Origin: Prosthecobacter sp.
GTDB lineage: Bacteria > Verrucomicrobiota > Verrucomicrobiia > Verrucomicrobiales > Verrucomicrobiaceae
Assembly (NCBI GenBank): GCA_025869455.1
Contig: JAOZVT010001121.1
Coordinates: forward strand, 1 to 29,224
Direction of reading: 5' to 3'
DNA length: 29,224 bases
The position numbers and the translations under genes are program-made. The notes below the pieces were generated by a model. That model saw nothing but the letters and a program-made list of their open reading frames with translations, ran no database searches and was not told the DNA's origin. Below, piece after piece: positions 22,107-29,224 of the stretch (the first letter of the stretch is position 1; each line of letters begins with the position of its first letter).

Positions 22107-23744
22107 TCACTGCACCTCATCTGCGCCCACATCAGGAGCCTTGCCTTTGAAGTAACCGGATTCGCATCCTGGCAAGGGCTTGCCGTTCCAATACTTAGAG
22201 AGGTCGAGCCCGGCATCAATAGCCGCACTGGTGGCTACAGGCTTACCGTTTTCATCATGCGGAATGCTGATGTTATAGAGGCTACCTTTGTCTCGTGAAT
22301 CCTCGTTAGGCCAAGGCCGATTGTCGTGATCACAGACATTGTGACTGGTGGTGAAGTCTGGTGGTGGTGTGTTGCTTCCTTGCTCGAAAAAGCCGGCTTT
22401 CCCGAGCACAAGATTGTTTACAAAATGCCATTTTGGTGCGGTGAATGAGCGCTTTTTACCGTTGAACGAAACCTGCATGAGGGCTGGGTCACCACCGAGG
22501 ATGGTGTTGTGATAGACGTAACCTTCCGCCGTGGAGCTGTCCATGCTGAACCAAATGTTAAAGGGGGCCCCGTTGATCAGCCGATTATGATGAATAAAGA
22601 CTGGGCCGATACGCGGCACCTTGAAACGCAGCCCGCCGTGGGTGTGCCTGAGGGTGTTGTGATGCACGTTCACATGGATGCAGCCCACTCCCAGTTCGAT
22701 ACCGGAGTCGCGTGTGTCTTCGATGAGGTTTCCTGCAATTTCTGTATCACGACCATGATCAGGATTAGGCAGAGGTATGTCGAGGGATTCAGCGCTGGAG
22801 TCGCCAAGGGTGATGCCATCGAAAGTCTTGTGCAGATGATTGTTCAAAAGGCGATTCCCCATGCCAGAATGCGTCATAACAATCCCCACGCGGTCATAAT
22901 TCCCGACGTCTTTGTGGATGCGCCAAATTTCATAATTGATCCGTCCCTTGTCACGGTCAGGTGACCAGTCTTCCAAAGCGCCCCGAGTGATGTCGCAGTC
23001 CTCAATCACGCAGTGAGAAGCCCCTTCACTGAGTTCGATCCCAGACTTCTCATACGAGGTGATCTTGCAATGGCTGAGGAGGCAGGAAGTCGCCCCCTGC
23101 CCCATGGAGACGGCCACAGAGGCACCGCGAAACTCAAGATTTTCAATCTTCACATCGCTCGTATTGGTAATGTCGATCAATGGGTCATTATTGGTGATCA
23201 AGGACAGTTCTAAATCTGAAGGCGCTGCCCCATTTTCAAAACGCGCATAGAGCTTCTGCTCCTTGGGGTGATAAACCCACAACGCTCGGATTTGGTTAAA
23301 GCCACTCAGAGGTGGCCCTTTGTCCAACAAACGACGCCAGTGCCAGTCACCTTCTTTTTGAGCACGATCAAAACGGAGTTCTGCCATGAACTTACCATCC
23401 ACCAGGAGGCCATAGGGACGTTTCCTCACGGCTATCACAAACACTTTTTCATCGCCGTTGGCAGACCATTCGCCCGTGAACTTTTTGGCTCCATCCATCA
23501 CTGCGCCAGGCAAACCGCGCAAGGTGAGTGGCTTCGTGATTTTTATCCGCTCCTGATAAACACCTGGGTGTAGAATCAAGGTGTCACCTGGACGAGCCGC
23601 TGCAATGGCTTGAGATAGGGAACCACCCTCGGCGGAGGTATTTGGGAGCACCTGAACTTCCGCGCCATCACACGTAAGGGGAGCTGACGAATAACCTACC
23701 AGCAAGATCCAACCGCACAGGTTAGAGAAAGTAAAAAGGCGCAT
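22107..23744 (-). CDS. large secreted right-handed beta-helix protein
   Basis: 545 aa with a signal peptide (about 1-28). A typical N-terminal cap, SLSQAIAAARPGDTLILHPGVYQERIKITKPLTLRG, starts the helix. Coils continue (VKIENLEFRGASVAVSM, CLLSHCKITSYEKSGIELSEGASHCVIEDCDI, TEIAGNLIEDTRDSGIELGVGCIHVNVHHNTLRHT). It ends in GADEVQ, frequent at the end of such proteins. It probably acts on polysaccharide (lyase or binding). A 200-base gap upstream to the next gene shows nothing. Confidence 0.9.
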   Translation of the reverse strand: MRLFTFSNLCGWILLVGYSSAPLTCDGAEVQVLPNTSAEGGSLSQAIAAARPGDTLILHPGVYQERIKITKPLTLRGLPGAVMDGAKKFTGEWSANGDEKVFVIAVRKRPYGLLVDGKFMAELRFDRAQKEGDWHWRRLLDKGPPLSGFNQIRALWVYHPKEQKLYARFENGAAPSDLELSLITNNDPLIDITNTSDVKIENLEFRGASVAVSMGQGATSCLLSHCKITSYEKSGIELSEGASHCVIEDCDITRGALEDWSPDRDKGRINYEIWRIHKDVGNYDRVGIVMTHSGMGNRLLNNHLHKTFDGITLGDSSAESLDIPLPNPDHGRDTEIAGNLIEDTRDSGIELGVGCIHVNVHHNTLRHTHGGLRFKVPRIGPVFIHHNRLINGAPFNIWFSMDSSTAEGYVYHNTILGGDPALMQVSFNGKKRSFTAPKWHFVNNLVLGKAGFFEQGSNTPPPDFTTSHNVCDHDNRPWPNEDSRDKGSLYNISIPHDENGKPVATSAAIDAGLDLSKYWNGKPLPGCESGYFKGKAPDVGADEVQ

Positions 23745-23983
23745 GGAGGGAAAGCAAAGACGAGATTGAGTACCGAGTAAGGATGCGAATCTACGGTTCT
23801 CAAGACCACCTTTTAACGTTCTTCCATGTTATTGTGATACGGATGCATGCGGATGTGAGGTGGACAAGCCGCAAAATCTGGAGAAGCTCGTAGGGGCAGG
23901 GTAATTTTGATGTCGGATAATGTCCTGATTTTTGAACATTCGGGGTCTTGGAGACATCTCAATCTATTCAGCCAACCCCCACC

Positions 23984-24808
23984 GTGATCAGACTCCCGAA
24001 CGTGTTAGTTTTGAGCGCGACGCTTGCCGTCGCAGGATTGACCGACGCTAGGTGTCAAGACTCAGCCCCCCCGGATTCGATTGCGGCGAGTGCGGGTGAT
24101 TTTGTGGCGCGTGTCATTTTCTGGACCGAAGACCAGACTCCCGCAGATTTTTTGGAGATGGCTGGGCAGCACACCAAAGCGCGCTGGCGTACGATGTATC
24201 GACCCCAGCCCCCTTCCCCAACGGCTGACCGCAATAAGGCGGCTTTTACTCTCGGTAGCCTCATTGGCGAAACCTTCCTCATTTGGGAGGCAGGGGACTC
24301 CCAGCAGTTCCGCAACAATAACCAAGACATCGTTACGTACTGCCGGATGCTTGGCCTGGGTGAAAAAATGAAACCTCGCCTGATGGCTCAAGCCAAAATG
24401 GCGGAAATGGATGAGTGGAAAGATCTGCGGCAGGAGATTGTGGACGGTCACCAAGAACTCATGCGCAGACTACGTGAGCAGATGGATGATGACTTGGCTG
24501 TGCTGGTGGATATCGGAGCCTGGATGCGCTCCCTGGAAATCGTCTCCAAGCTCGTGGTCGAAATCCCAGATGTGGATAAACGCCCGCTTTGCATTGGCTC
24601 TCCCGCCTTGCTGGCGGATCTCCGGCAGGATTTTGCAACGCTGAGCGATACGACACGCCGATCCGAATTGGTGCAACCCGTGATCCAGGTGCTGACTGAA
24701 TTGGAGAAGGTGTGGAATGATAAAAACATCGGCCCACCGACTCAGAGCATGGTGGCCCGCACCCATGAGCAGCTACGTGCGCTCATGGAAGAGCTGACCC
24801 TGAAATAG
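23984..24808 (+). CDS. exported helical protein, unknown
   Basis: Reading from the GTG at 23984 gives 274 aa with a signal-like start (VIRLPNVLVLSATLAVAGLTDARC). The frame also has a TTG at 23948 adding 12 residues. Neither has a strong ribosome site. The mature part is alpha-helical and soluble (QEIVDGHQELMRRLREQMDDDLAVLVDIGAWMRSLEIVSKL). Family not recognised. It precedes, by 78 bases on the same strand, a possible ATP-grasp gene. Confidence 0.7.
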   Translation: MIRLPNVLVLSATLAVAGLTDARCQDSAPPDSIAASAGDFVARVIFWTEDQTPADFLEMAGQHTKARWRTMYRPQPPSPTADRNKAAFTLGSLIGETFLIWEAGDSQQFRNNNQDIVTYCRMLGLGEKMKPRLMAQAKMAEMDEWKDLRQEIVDGHQELMRRLREQMDDDLAVLVDIGAWMRSLEIVSKLVVEIPDVDKRPLCIGSPALLADLRQDFATLSDTTRRSELVQPVIQVLTELEKVWNDKNIGPPTQSMVARTHEQLRALMEELTLK

Positions 24809-24886
24809 TCTGAACGAGTCCGAAGATTCGTTTCCACTGCTTGGCATCGTTCGTACCTTGAGTTACCCAGTTGGGTCGTTCATCCC

Positions 24887-26200
24887 ATGTCGCCTACAGA
24901 TCGCATTGCCCACATCCGCCAGAGCTTTCCTGAAGAGGGCCTGTTTCGTGACAAGGAATGGGTTCTCTCTCCCGAAGCCTTTGCTTTAGACGCTCACACC
25001 CTTCAGTTGATTGAAGCGCTGGGTCCCGCATTGAGAGCCTTTCAGCGCGCCTGCAACGAGCTCTACTTTGCCAGTTTGGAGAATCCAGAAATTGCCTGGG
25101 TATCCACATTGCTGGATCAGGGTAAGCCTCAGCAGGTTATCGCCTTGGGGCGACAGGCACGCTGGCATGATGCTTTACCAAGTGTCTTGCGGCCTGACCT
25201 GGTGCTGACCGAAGAGGGCGTCTGTATCTCGGAGTTGGATTCCCTACCTGGAGGTATCGGCCTAACAGGATGGTTAAATGAAACCTACGCAGCCCTGGGG
25301 CAAGCCGTGATCGGCGGAGCTGAAGGTATGGTGGATGGATTTACCGCCGCTTTCCCCAATGAGGACATTCTCATCTCGCGTGAATCTGGAGATTACCAGC
25401 CGGAGATGGAATGGCTGATGGGGAAACTGAATGAGCGCAGCACAGGCTTCCCTCACAGTGTGATGAATCCCTGGAATCTTACGCCCAGAGAAATGGCAGG
25501 CTCCAGCATCTACCGATTCTTTGAATTGTTTGATCTCGATAATGTGGACCTCTCCGCCGAGATGCTCAAAATGGCGCAGGAGGGAGAGATTCAATTCACG
25601 CCCCCACTGAAAGCTTTTATGGAGGAGAAGCTTTGGCTCGTCCTTTTTTGGTCACCTTCTTTGCAAGATCATTGGTTATCCGTTTTGGGTCAGCAGCATT
25701 ATGACTTGCTGAAAAAATGCATCCCTCAAGGTTGGGTTGTGGATCCAGTCACGCTGCCCCCCTTCGCTGTGTATCCAGGCTTGAATATTCAATCTTGGCA
25801 GGAAGCTAAAAAGTTTGGCGGGAAGCAGCGGGAGTTGGTGTTGAAGATCAGCGGCTTTTCAGAAGTAGGCTGGGGATCACGCAGCGTGTCGATTGGGCAT
25901 GATCTTTCGCAGGAGCAGTGGTCGGCAGCTTTGGATGAAGCCTTAGCCAGCTTTCCGAACAACCCGTTTGTGATTCAGCGCTTTCAGCGCGCCAAGGTGG
26001 TGAATCATCCTGCTTGGAATGAAGAGAAACAAGACACGGCGATGATGAAATCACGGGTGAGACTCTGTCCTTATTACTTCGTCCCCCAAGGCACGGAGGA
26101 CACTCAACTGGGCGGCGTATTAGCCACCGTCTGCCCAGCCGATAAGAAGATCCTCCACGGCATGCGGGACGCCATGATGCTGCCTTGCGTCAGAGGTTAA
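24887..26200 (+). CDS. possible ATP-grasp-like protein, unknown
   Basis: 437 aa, no signal peptide. Stretches that suggest an ATP-grasp-type enzyme are CISELDSLPGGIGLTGWL (about 112-130), ELVLKISGFSEVGWGSRSVSIGHDL (about 320-345; a Lys followed by a Gly/Ser-rich loop) and PFVIQRFQRAKVVNHP. It lacks obvious similarity to a named family that I can state. Alternatives are a peptide-synthetase-like or purely structural protein. The frame is intact and followed by an intergenic repeat. Confidence 0.72.
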   Translation: MSPTDRIAHIRQSFPEEGLFRDKEWVLSPEAFALDAHTLQLIEALGPALRAFQRACNELYFASLENPEIAWVSTLLDQGKPQQVIALGRQARWHDALPSVLRPDLVLTEEGVCISELDSLPGGIGLTGWLNETYAALGQAVIGGAEGMVDGFTAAFPNEDILISRESGDYQPEMEWLMGKLNERSTGFPHSVMNPWNLTPREMAGSSIYRFFELFDLDNVDLSAEMLKMAQEGEIQFTPPLKAFMEEKLWLVLFWSPSLQDHWLSVLGQQHYDLLKKCIPQGWVVDPVTLPPFAVYPGLNIQSWQEAKKFGGKQRELVLKISGFSEVGWGSRSVSIGHDLSQEQWSAALDEALASFPNNPFVIQRFQRAKVVNHPAWNEEKQDTAMMKSRVRLCPYYFVPQGTEDTQLGGVLATVCPADKKILHGMRDAMMLPCVRG

Positions 26201-26229
26201 TACCCCAAGGACAAAAAATTGAGTAAACT

Positions 26230-26292
26230 GGGAGAACCTCCAAAGAGGTCAGAGCAAAGTACTCCAGAGCTTTAGCTCGCCAAACCCCGCCC
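26230..26292 (+). repeat. intergenic repeat, copy 3 (core 26258-26280)
   Basis: The core of 23 bases is identical to 11874-11896 (AGTACTCCAGAG...GCTCGC), with the GAGC-TTTA-GCTC hairpin. The flanks are similar too (AACC...AAAGAG before, AAACCCCGCCC after). It lies in the convergent gap between the ATP-grasp-like gene and secDF. Confidence 0.75.
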
Positions 26293-26381
26293 TGGAGCTT
26301 GATGAGCTACTTCATCAGCCTTTGCCTAAGTGGACCAGCTTCATAAAAACCTACTTTCCGTTAGGCCAGACTGGCATTCAC

Positions 26382-26415
26382 AAAAAAACGGGTGAGATCT
26401 TGCGACCTCACCCGT
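26382..26415 (-). terminator. rho-independent terminator of secDF
   Basis: A 9-bp stem (26388-26396/26407-26415; ACGGGTGAG/CTCACCCGT) with a 10-nt loop is followed on the minus strand by seven T (complement of 26382-26388). A strong classical terminator just past the secDF stop. Confidence 0.9.
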
Positions 26416-26433
26416 CTTTAAATCTCCTGAAGA

Positions 26434-28836
26434 TTATGCTTGGGCAGCCTTGGCAGCAGCAATAGCAGCCTGGGCTTTCTGGGCTTCCAACTGGGAATCC
26501 AGGACCTGACGCTTGAGGCTGGTGCCAGTCTTCTTCGCATACCACAGCACCAGCGGACTGGCGATGAAGATGGAGGAGTAGGTGCCAAGCAGGATACCAA
26601 TGGTGATTGGCAGAGCGAACTCAAGCATGGCTGGGTTTCCAAGGAACAGAAGCAGCACAACCGGGAACAAGGAGGTAGAACCTGTGAGAATCGTACGGCT
26701 CAGAGTCTTGCAGATAGCTTCGTTCATCATGTCGCGGGTGCTACCACCCATGCCCTTCTGGAAGTTTTCGCGGATACGGTCAAAGACAATGATGGTATCG
26801 TTGATGGAGTAACCTGCGATAGTCAGGATAGCACCGACGTGAATAAGGCTGAGTTCTTGACCGAACAAGACGCAGAGACCAGGAACGATCAATACATCAT
26901 GGAAGAGGGCGACGATGGCACCCACCGCAAAGGCGAACTCAAAGCGGAACATCAGATAAGCAAAGATGGCCAACAGAGCGATGGACATCGCGATCAAGGA
27001 GATCTTGGCAGACTCGTTACCGATTAAAGCTCCCACGCGACTGCCTTCGGTACCGACCACTTGATCAGCAAACTTGGCTTTCACGGTGTTCTCAATGATT
27101 GGACCTGCGTCGAATTCACTGCGGATAGCAATCACATCGCCACCAGCCGTATTGCCTTTGCGCTGAATGTAAAACGTACCAATGCCGCTACCATCTGGAT
27201 GCTTCAGGTCTTTCAACACTGCATTCAAGTCCGTGTCAGCAATGTCCTTGCCCTCCTTCAATTCCACGTGAGTCAGGGCACCGCCACGGAAGTCAATGCC
27301 AAGGCTGGATTTGCCTTTCATGCCGATGGTGCCGAAGGAGACAGCCGTGATCACAAGGGAAGCGATGATGAAACCCTTAGCCTTAGAAAGGATGTCAAAA
27401 ATACCATCTGGGAAAAGCTTCGTCGTTTTGAGTTCGCCGAGGATTTTCTTATCAATCACCCACATGAAGATGACGCGAGTCACGATCAACGCGCCGACCA
27501 TGGAGGAAAGCAAACCGAGGATCAGGGTGATGGCGAAACCTTTGACCAACCCACCAGAGATGGCGAACAAAATGGTCGCAGAAATCAGCGTGGTGATATT
27601 GGAGTCAGCAATGGCTGAGAACGCTTTTTCATAAGCGGATTCTAGACCGCTAGCGAGAGACTTACCCGCCTCGCGCTCTTCACGCAAACGTTCGTAAATC
27701 AACACGTTGGCATCCACCGCCATACCGATAGTGAGGACAATCCCAGCAATACCAGGCATGGTAAGCGTGAAACCAAAGAGAGCCATACCACCGAAGAGAA
27801 CGCAAAGGTTGATCAGCAACCCGACGATGGCGATGATGCCAGCCGTGCGATAAACAAAGAGCATGAACAAGGTGGTGATGGCAAGACCTGCAATACCGAC
27901 CCATTTACCCTGATCAATAGAGGACTGACCGTAGGAGGAGGAAACCGCGCTTTCTGACAAGATCGTCATTGGGTTTTCCAACGGGTTTTCCAGCAAGCTA
28001 GCCAGGGTGCGAGCTTCCTGTTCCTTGAATTTGCCACTGATCACAGCCGTACCACCGAAGTGGTCCGTCTGGAGCACTGGGGCAGAGATGATTTCTTTAT
28101 CCACCACGATGGCCATCTGACGGCCACGATTCACAGCCGCGACTTCATCAAAAAGCTTAGCGCCAGTGCTGTCGAGATTCAGGACGACTTTCCAGCCTTC
28201 TGCATCAAAGGTTGGGAAGGCTTCCTTCACGTACTTACCTTCCATGTCAGCGCGATTGCGAACGAGTTCGCTGCCACGGCTTGGGAGATCTTTACCCTGG
28301 TCATCTTTTTCTGCCTTGTACTTCAGTTCTTCCCAGCCGGGTTCTTTGACACCGCCATTGGCTTGGATTTCAGCGAGCTTGGAAGCGCTTTGTTGATGAA
28401 CAATGCGGAATTCCAGGAAGGCAACTTGCTGGATTTTCGTGCGTACATCGGCAAACTCTTCCTGCTTCACACCCGGCATCTGGATGAGAATGCGGTCATC
28501 CCCCTGCGGCTGAATGGTGAGATCCTTATTGCCTTCTGGATTGAGACGCTTTTCCAGGATGGCGATCGCCTGCTGAACAGAACTTGCGTTAACTGGCTTA
28601 GGCTGGCCTTCCTCGTTATGACCTGGTTCCAATTTGACGACGAATTCGCTACCGCCTTGCAGATCAATCCCCAACTTGATCTTCATCGTGTTCACCGTCA
28701 CAACGGCAAAAGCGGTCAGGATCAAGATGAGCACGGAGCCGTACTTGCGTTTACGATCATGCATCGTCGTGCCTACGTAAAAGAGGAGCAGCAGGAGGAT
28801 CGAAGCTCCGACAAGGAAGGTTGAGATGGCGGCCAT
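26434..28836 (-). CDS. secDF: fused protein translocase subunit SecDF
   Basis: 800 aa. The SecD half starts with a transmembrane segment and KLGIDLQGGSEFVVKLEPG (about 53-71), followed by the periplasmic P1 domain (QAIAILEKRLNPEG) and helices including GIAGIVLTIGMAVDANVLIYERLREE. The SecF half has GIDFRGGALTHVELKEG and ILTIAGYSINDTIIVFDRIREN. Residues D (AVDAN) and D (INDTI) for proton transfer are present. It uses the proton gradient to pull secreted proteins through SecYEG. An Ala/Lys-rich tail ends the protein. Downstream of yajC, as usual; 58 bases between them. Confidence 0.96.
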   Translation of the reverse strand: MAAISTFLVGASILLLLLFYVGTTMHDRKRKYGSVLILILTAFAVVTVNTMKIKLGIDLQGGSEFVVKLEPGHNEEGQPKPVNASSVQQAIAILEKRLNPEGNKDLTIQPQGDDRILIQMPGVKQEEFADVRTKIQQVAFLEFRIVHQQSASKLAEIQANGGVKEPGWEELKYKAEKDDQGKDLPSRGSELVRNRADMEGKYVKEAFPTFDAEGWKVVLNLDSTGAKLFDEVAAVNRGRQMAIVVDKEIISAPVLQTDHFGGTAVISGKFKEQEARTLASLLENPLENPMTILSESAVSSSYGQSSIDQGKWVGIAGLAITTLFMLFVYRTAGIIAIVGLLINLCVLFGGMALFGFTLTMPGIAGIVLTIGMAVDANVLIYERLREEREAGKSLASGLESAYEKAFSAIADSNITTLISATILFAISGGLVKGFAITLILGLLSSMVGALIVTRVIFMWVIDKKILGELKTTKLFPDGIFDILSKAKGFIIASLVITAVSFGTIGMKGKSSLGIDFRGGALTHVELKEGKDIADTDLNAVLKDLKHPDGSGIGTFYIQRKGNTAGGDVIAIRSEFDAGPIIENTVKAKFADQVVGTEGSRVGALIGNESAKISLIAMSIALLAIFAYLMFRFEFAFAVGAIVALFHDVLIVPGLCVLFGQELSLIHVGAILTIAGYSINDTIIVFDRIRENFQKGMGGSTRDMMNEAICKTLSRTILTGSTSLFPVVLLLFLGNPAMLEFALPITIGILLGTYSSIFIASPLVLWYAKKTGTSLKRQVLDSQLEAQKAQAAIAAAKAAQA

Positions 28837-28894
28837 GGTGGGTTGGTTTAGTTAAAGGGTCAGTGCTGCGTGAGCACATAGAACAGGGAGAGAA

Positions 28895-29224
28895 TCAGGC
28901 TTCAGTCGTGGTCGCTTCGACCACATCAGATTTCTTACTGACGGAAGCGATGGCGCTGCGGTCGTATTCGATTTTTACATTGTCGGCCACTTTGACCATG
29001 ATGGTCTTTTCTTTCACGCTGGTGATGAGGCCATGTTCGCCGCCATTCATGATGATATGGTCACCCACCTTGATGCTGTTGATCATCTTTTCCTGTTCCT
29101 TCTGACGCTGACGCTGAGGGCGGATCAGAATGAAGTACATGACGATAAACATCAGCACCATGAATACCATGGGGTTACCAAACAGGCCTCCAGGAGCTGC
29201 GCCTCCGGTTTGAGCTTGAGCGAG
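28895..29224 (-). CDS. yajC: preprotein translocase subunit YajC (5' end outside window)
   Basis: At least 109 codons; the frame stays open to the window edge (upstream residues LAQAQTGGAAPGGLFGNP precede the internal Met at 29170). One transmembrane segment, MVFMVLMFIVMYFILIRPQRQRQKE, is followed by a small beta domain (VGDHIIMNGGEHGLITSVKEKTIMVKVADNVKIEYDRSAI). It is an accessory part of the SecDF-YajC complex. The true start lies beyond the window. Confidence 0.92.
   Translation of the reverse strand, partial: LAQAQTGGAAPGGLFGNPMVFMVLMFIVMYFILIRPQRQRQKEQEKMINSIKVGDHIIMNGGEHGLITSVKEKTIMVKVADNVKIEYDRSAIASVSKKSDVVEATTTEA

Overview
The window reads as chromosomal DNA of a Gram-negative bacterium of moderate GC. 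My guess is Verrucomicrobiota (Prosthecobacter-like). That rests on a single fused SecDF next to YajC, an FHA/Hsp70 operon, several secreted beta-helix and SGNH proteins, and the general protein style; there is no rRNA or other decisive marker. It is inference, not proof.

The most unusual part is the first 1.44 kb. It is a dense plus-strand array of 12 tRNA genes with 12 different specificities and no duplicates: Asp, Ile, Phe, Gly, His, Cys, Pro, Met, Leu, Arg, Ser, Glu. It probably continues upstream of the window. Ten of the 12 fold as cloverleaves, several with perfect stems, and several keep the discriminator base expected for their amino acid. Those ten lack the normal elbow: the D-loop G18-G19 is replaced by A-G (usually inside CAG), and the T-loop U55-C56 is replaced by G55-C56. 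Two members (Leu, Glu) and two ordinary tRNAs at 14.6-14.8 kb (Met, Asn) have the normal elbow and act as internal controls. The correlated change in both loops argues against simple decay. Twenty-five to thirty bases after the last tRNA comes a very basic 250-aa protein of unknown family, overlapping by ATGA the start of an RtcB RNA ligase. An HNH nuclease gene follows after a gap. I propose array + basic protein + RtcB as a candidate undescribed tRNA-related system: alternative or decoy tRNAs with a repair ligase.

At 4.5-10.8 kb a minus-strand operon encodes a 1485-aa protein (FHA domain, very long coiled coil, GrpE-like C-terminus), a short Hsp70 lacking the lid, and a small 110-aa protein. 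This looks like a dedicated chaperone machine in which the exchange factor is fused to a phosphothreonine-binding domain. At 11-12.8 kb are a lipoprotein and a Kv-type potassium channel with a zinc ribbon. At 12.8-14.4 kb is a broken SIR2-TPR gene, 5'-truncated next to a palindromic repeat and carrying three frameshifts.

At 14.6-14.8 kb are the two ordinary tRNAs. At 14.8-19.8 kb is a manganese uptake locus: outer-membrane protein, metal-binding lipoprotein, ATPase and two permeases, divergent from mntR, with two TTAG-N6-CTAA operator-like sites between them. From 19.9 to 26.2 kb lie secreted or envelope proteins (small DUF-like protein, two beta-helix proteins, SGNH hydrolase), PpnP, a helical exported protein and a possible ATP-grasp protein. 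The window ends with secDF and the 3' part of yajC on the minus strand, closed by a strong terminator.

Two dispersed repeat families link intergenic regions: a GAGC-TTTA-GCTC hairpin repeat (3 copies) and a 27-nt repeat shared between the tRNA array and the SIR2 remnant.
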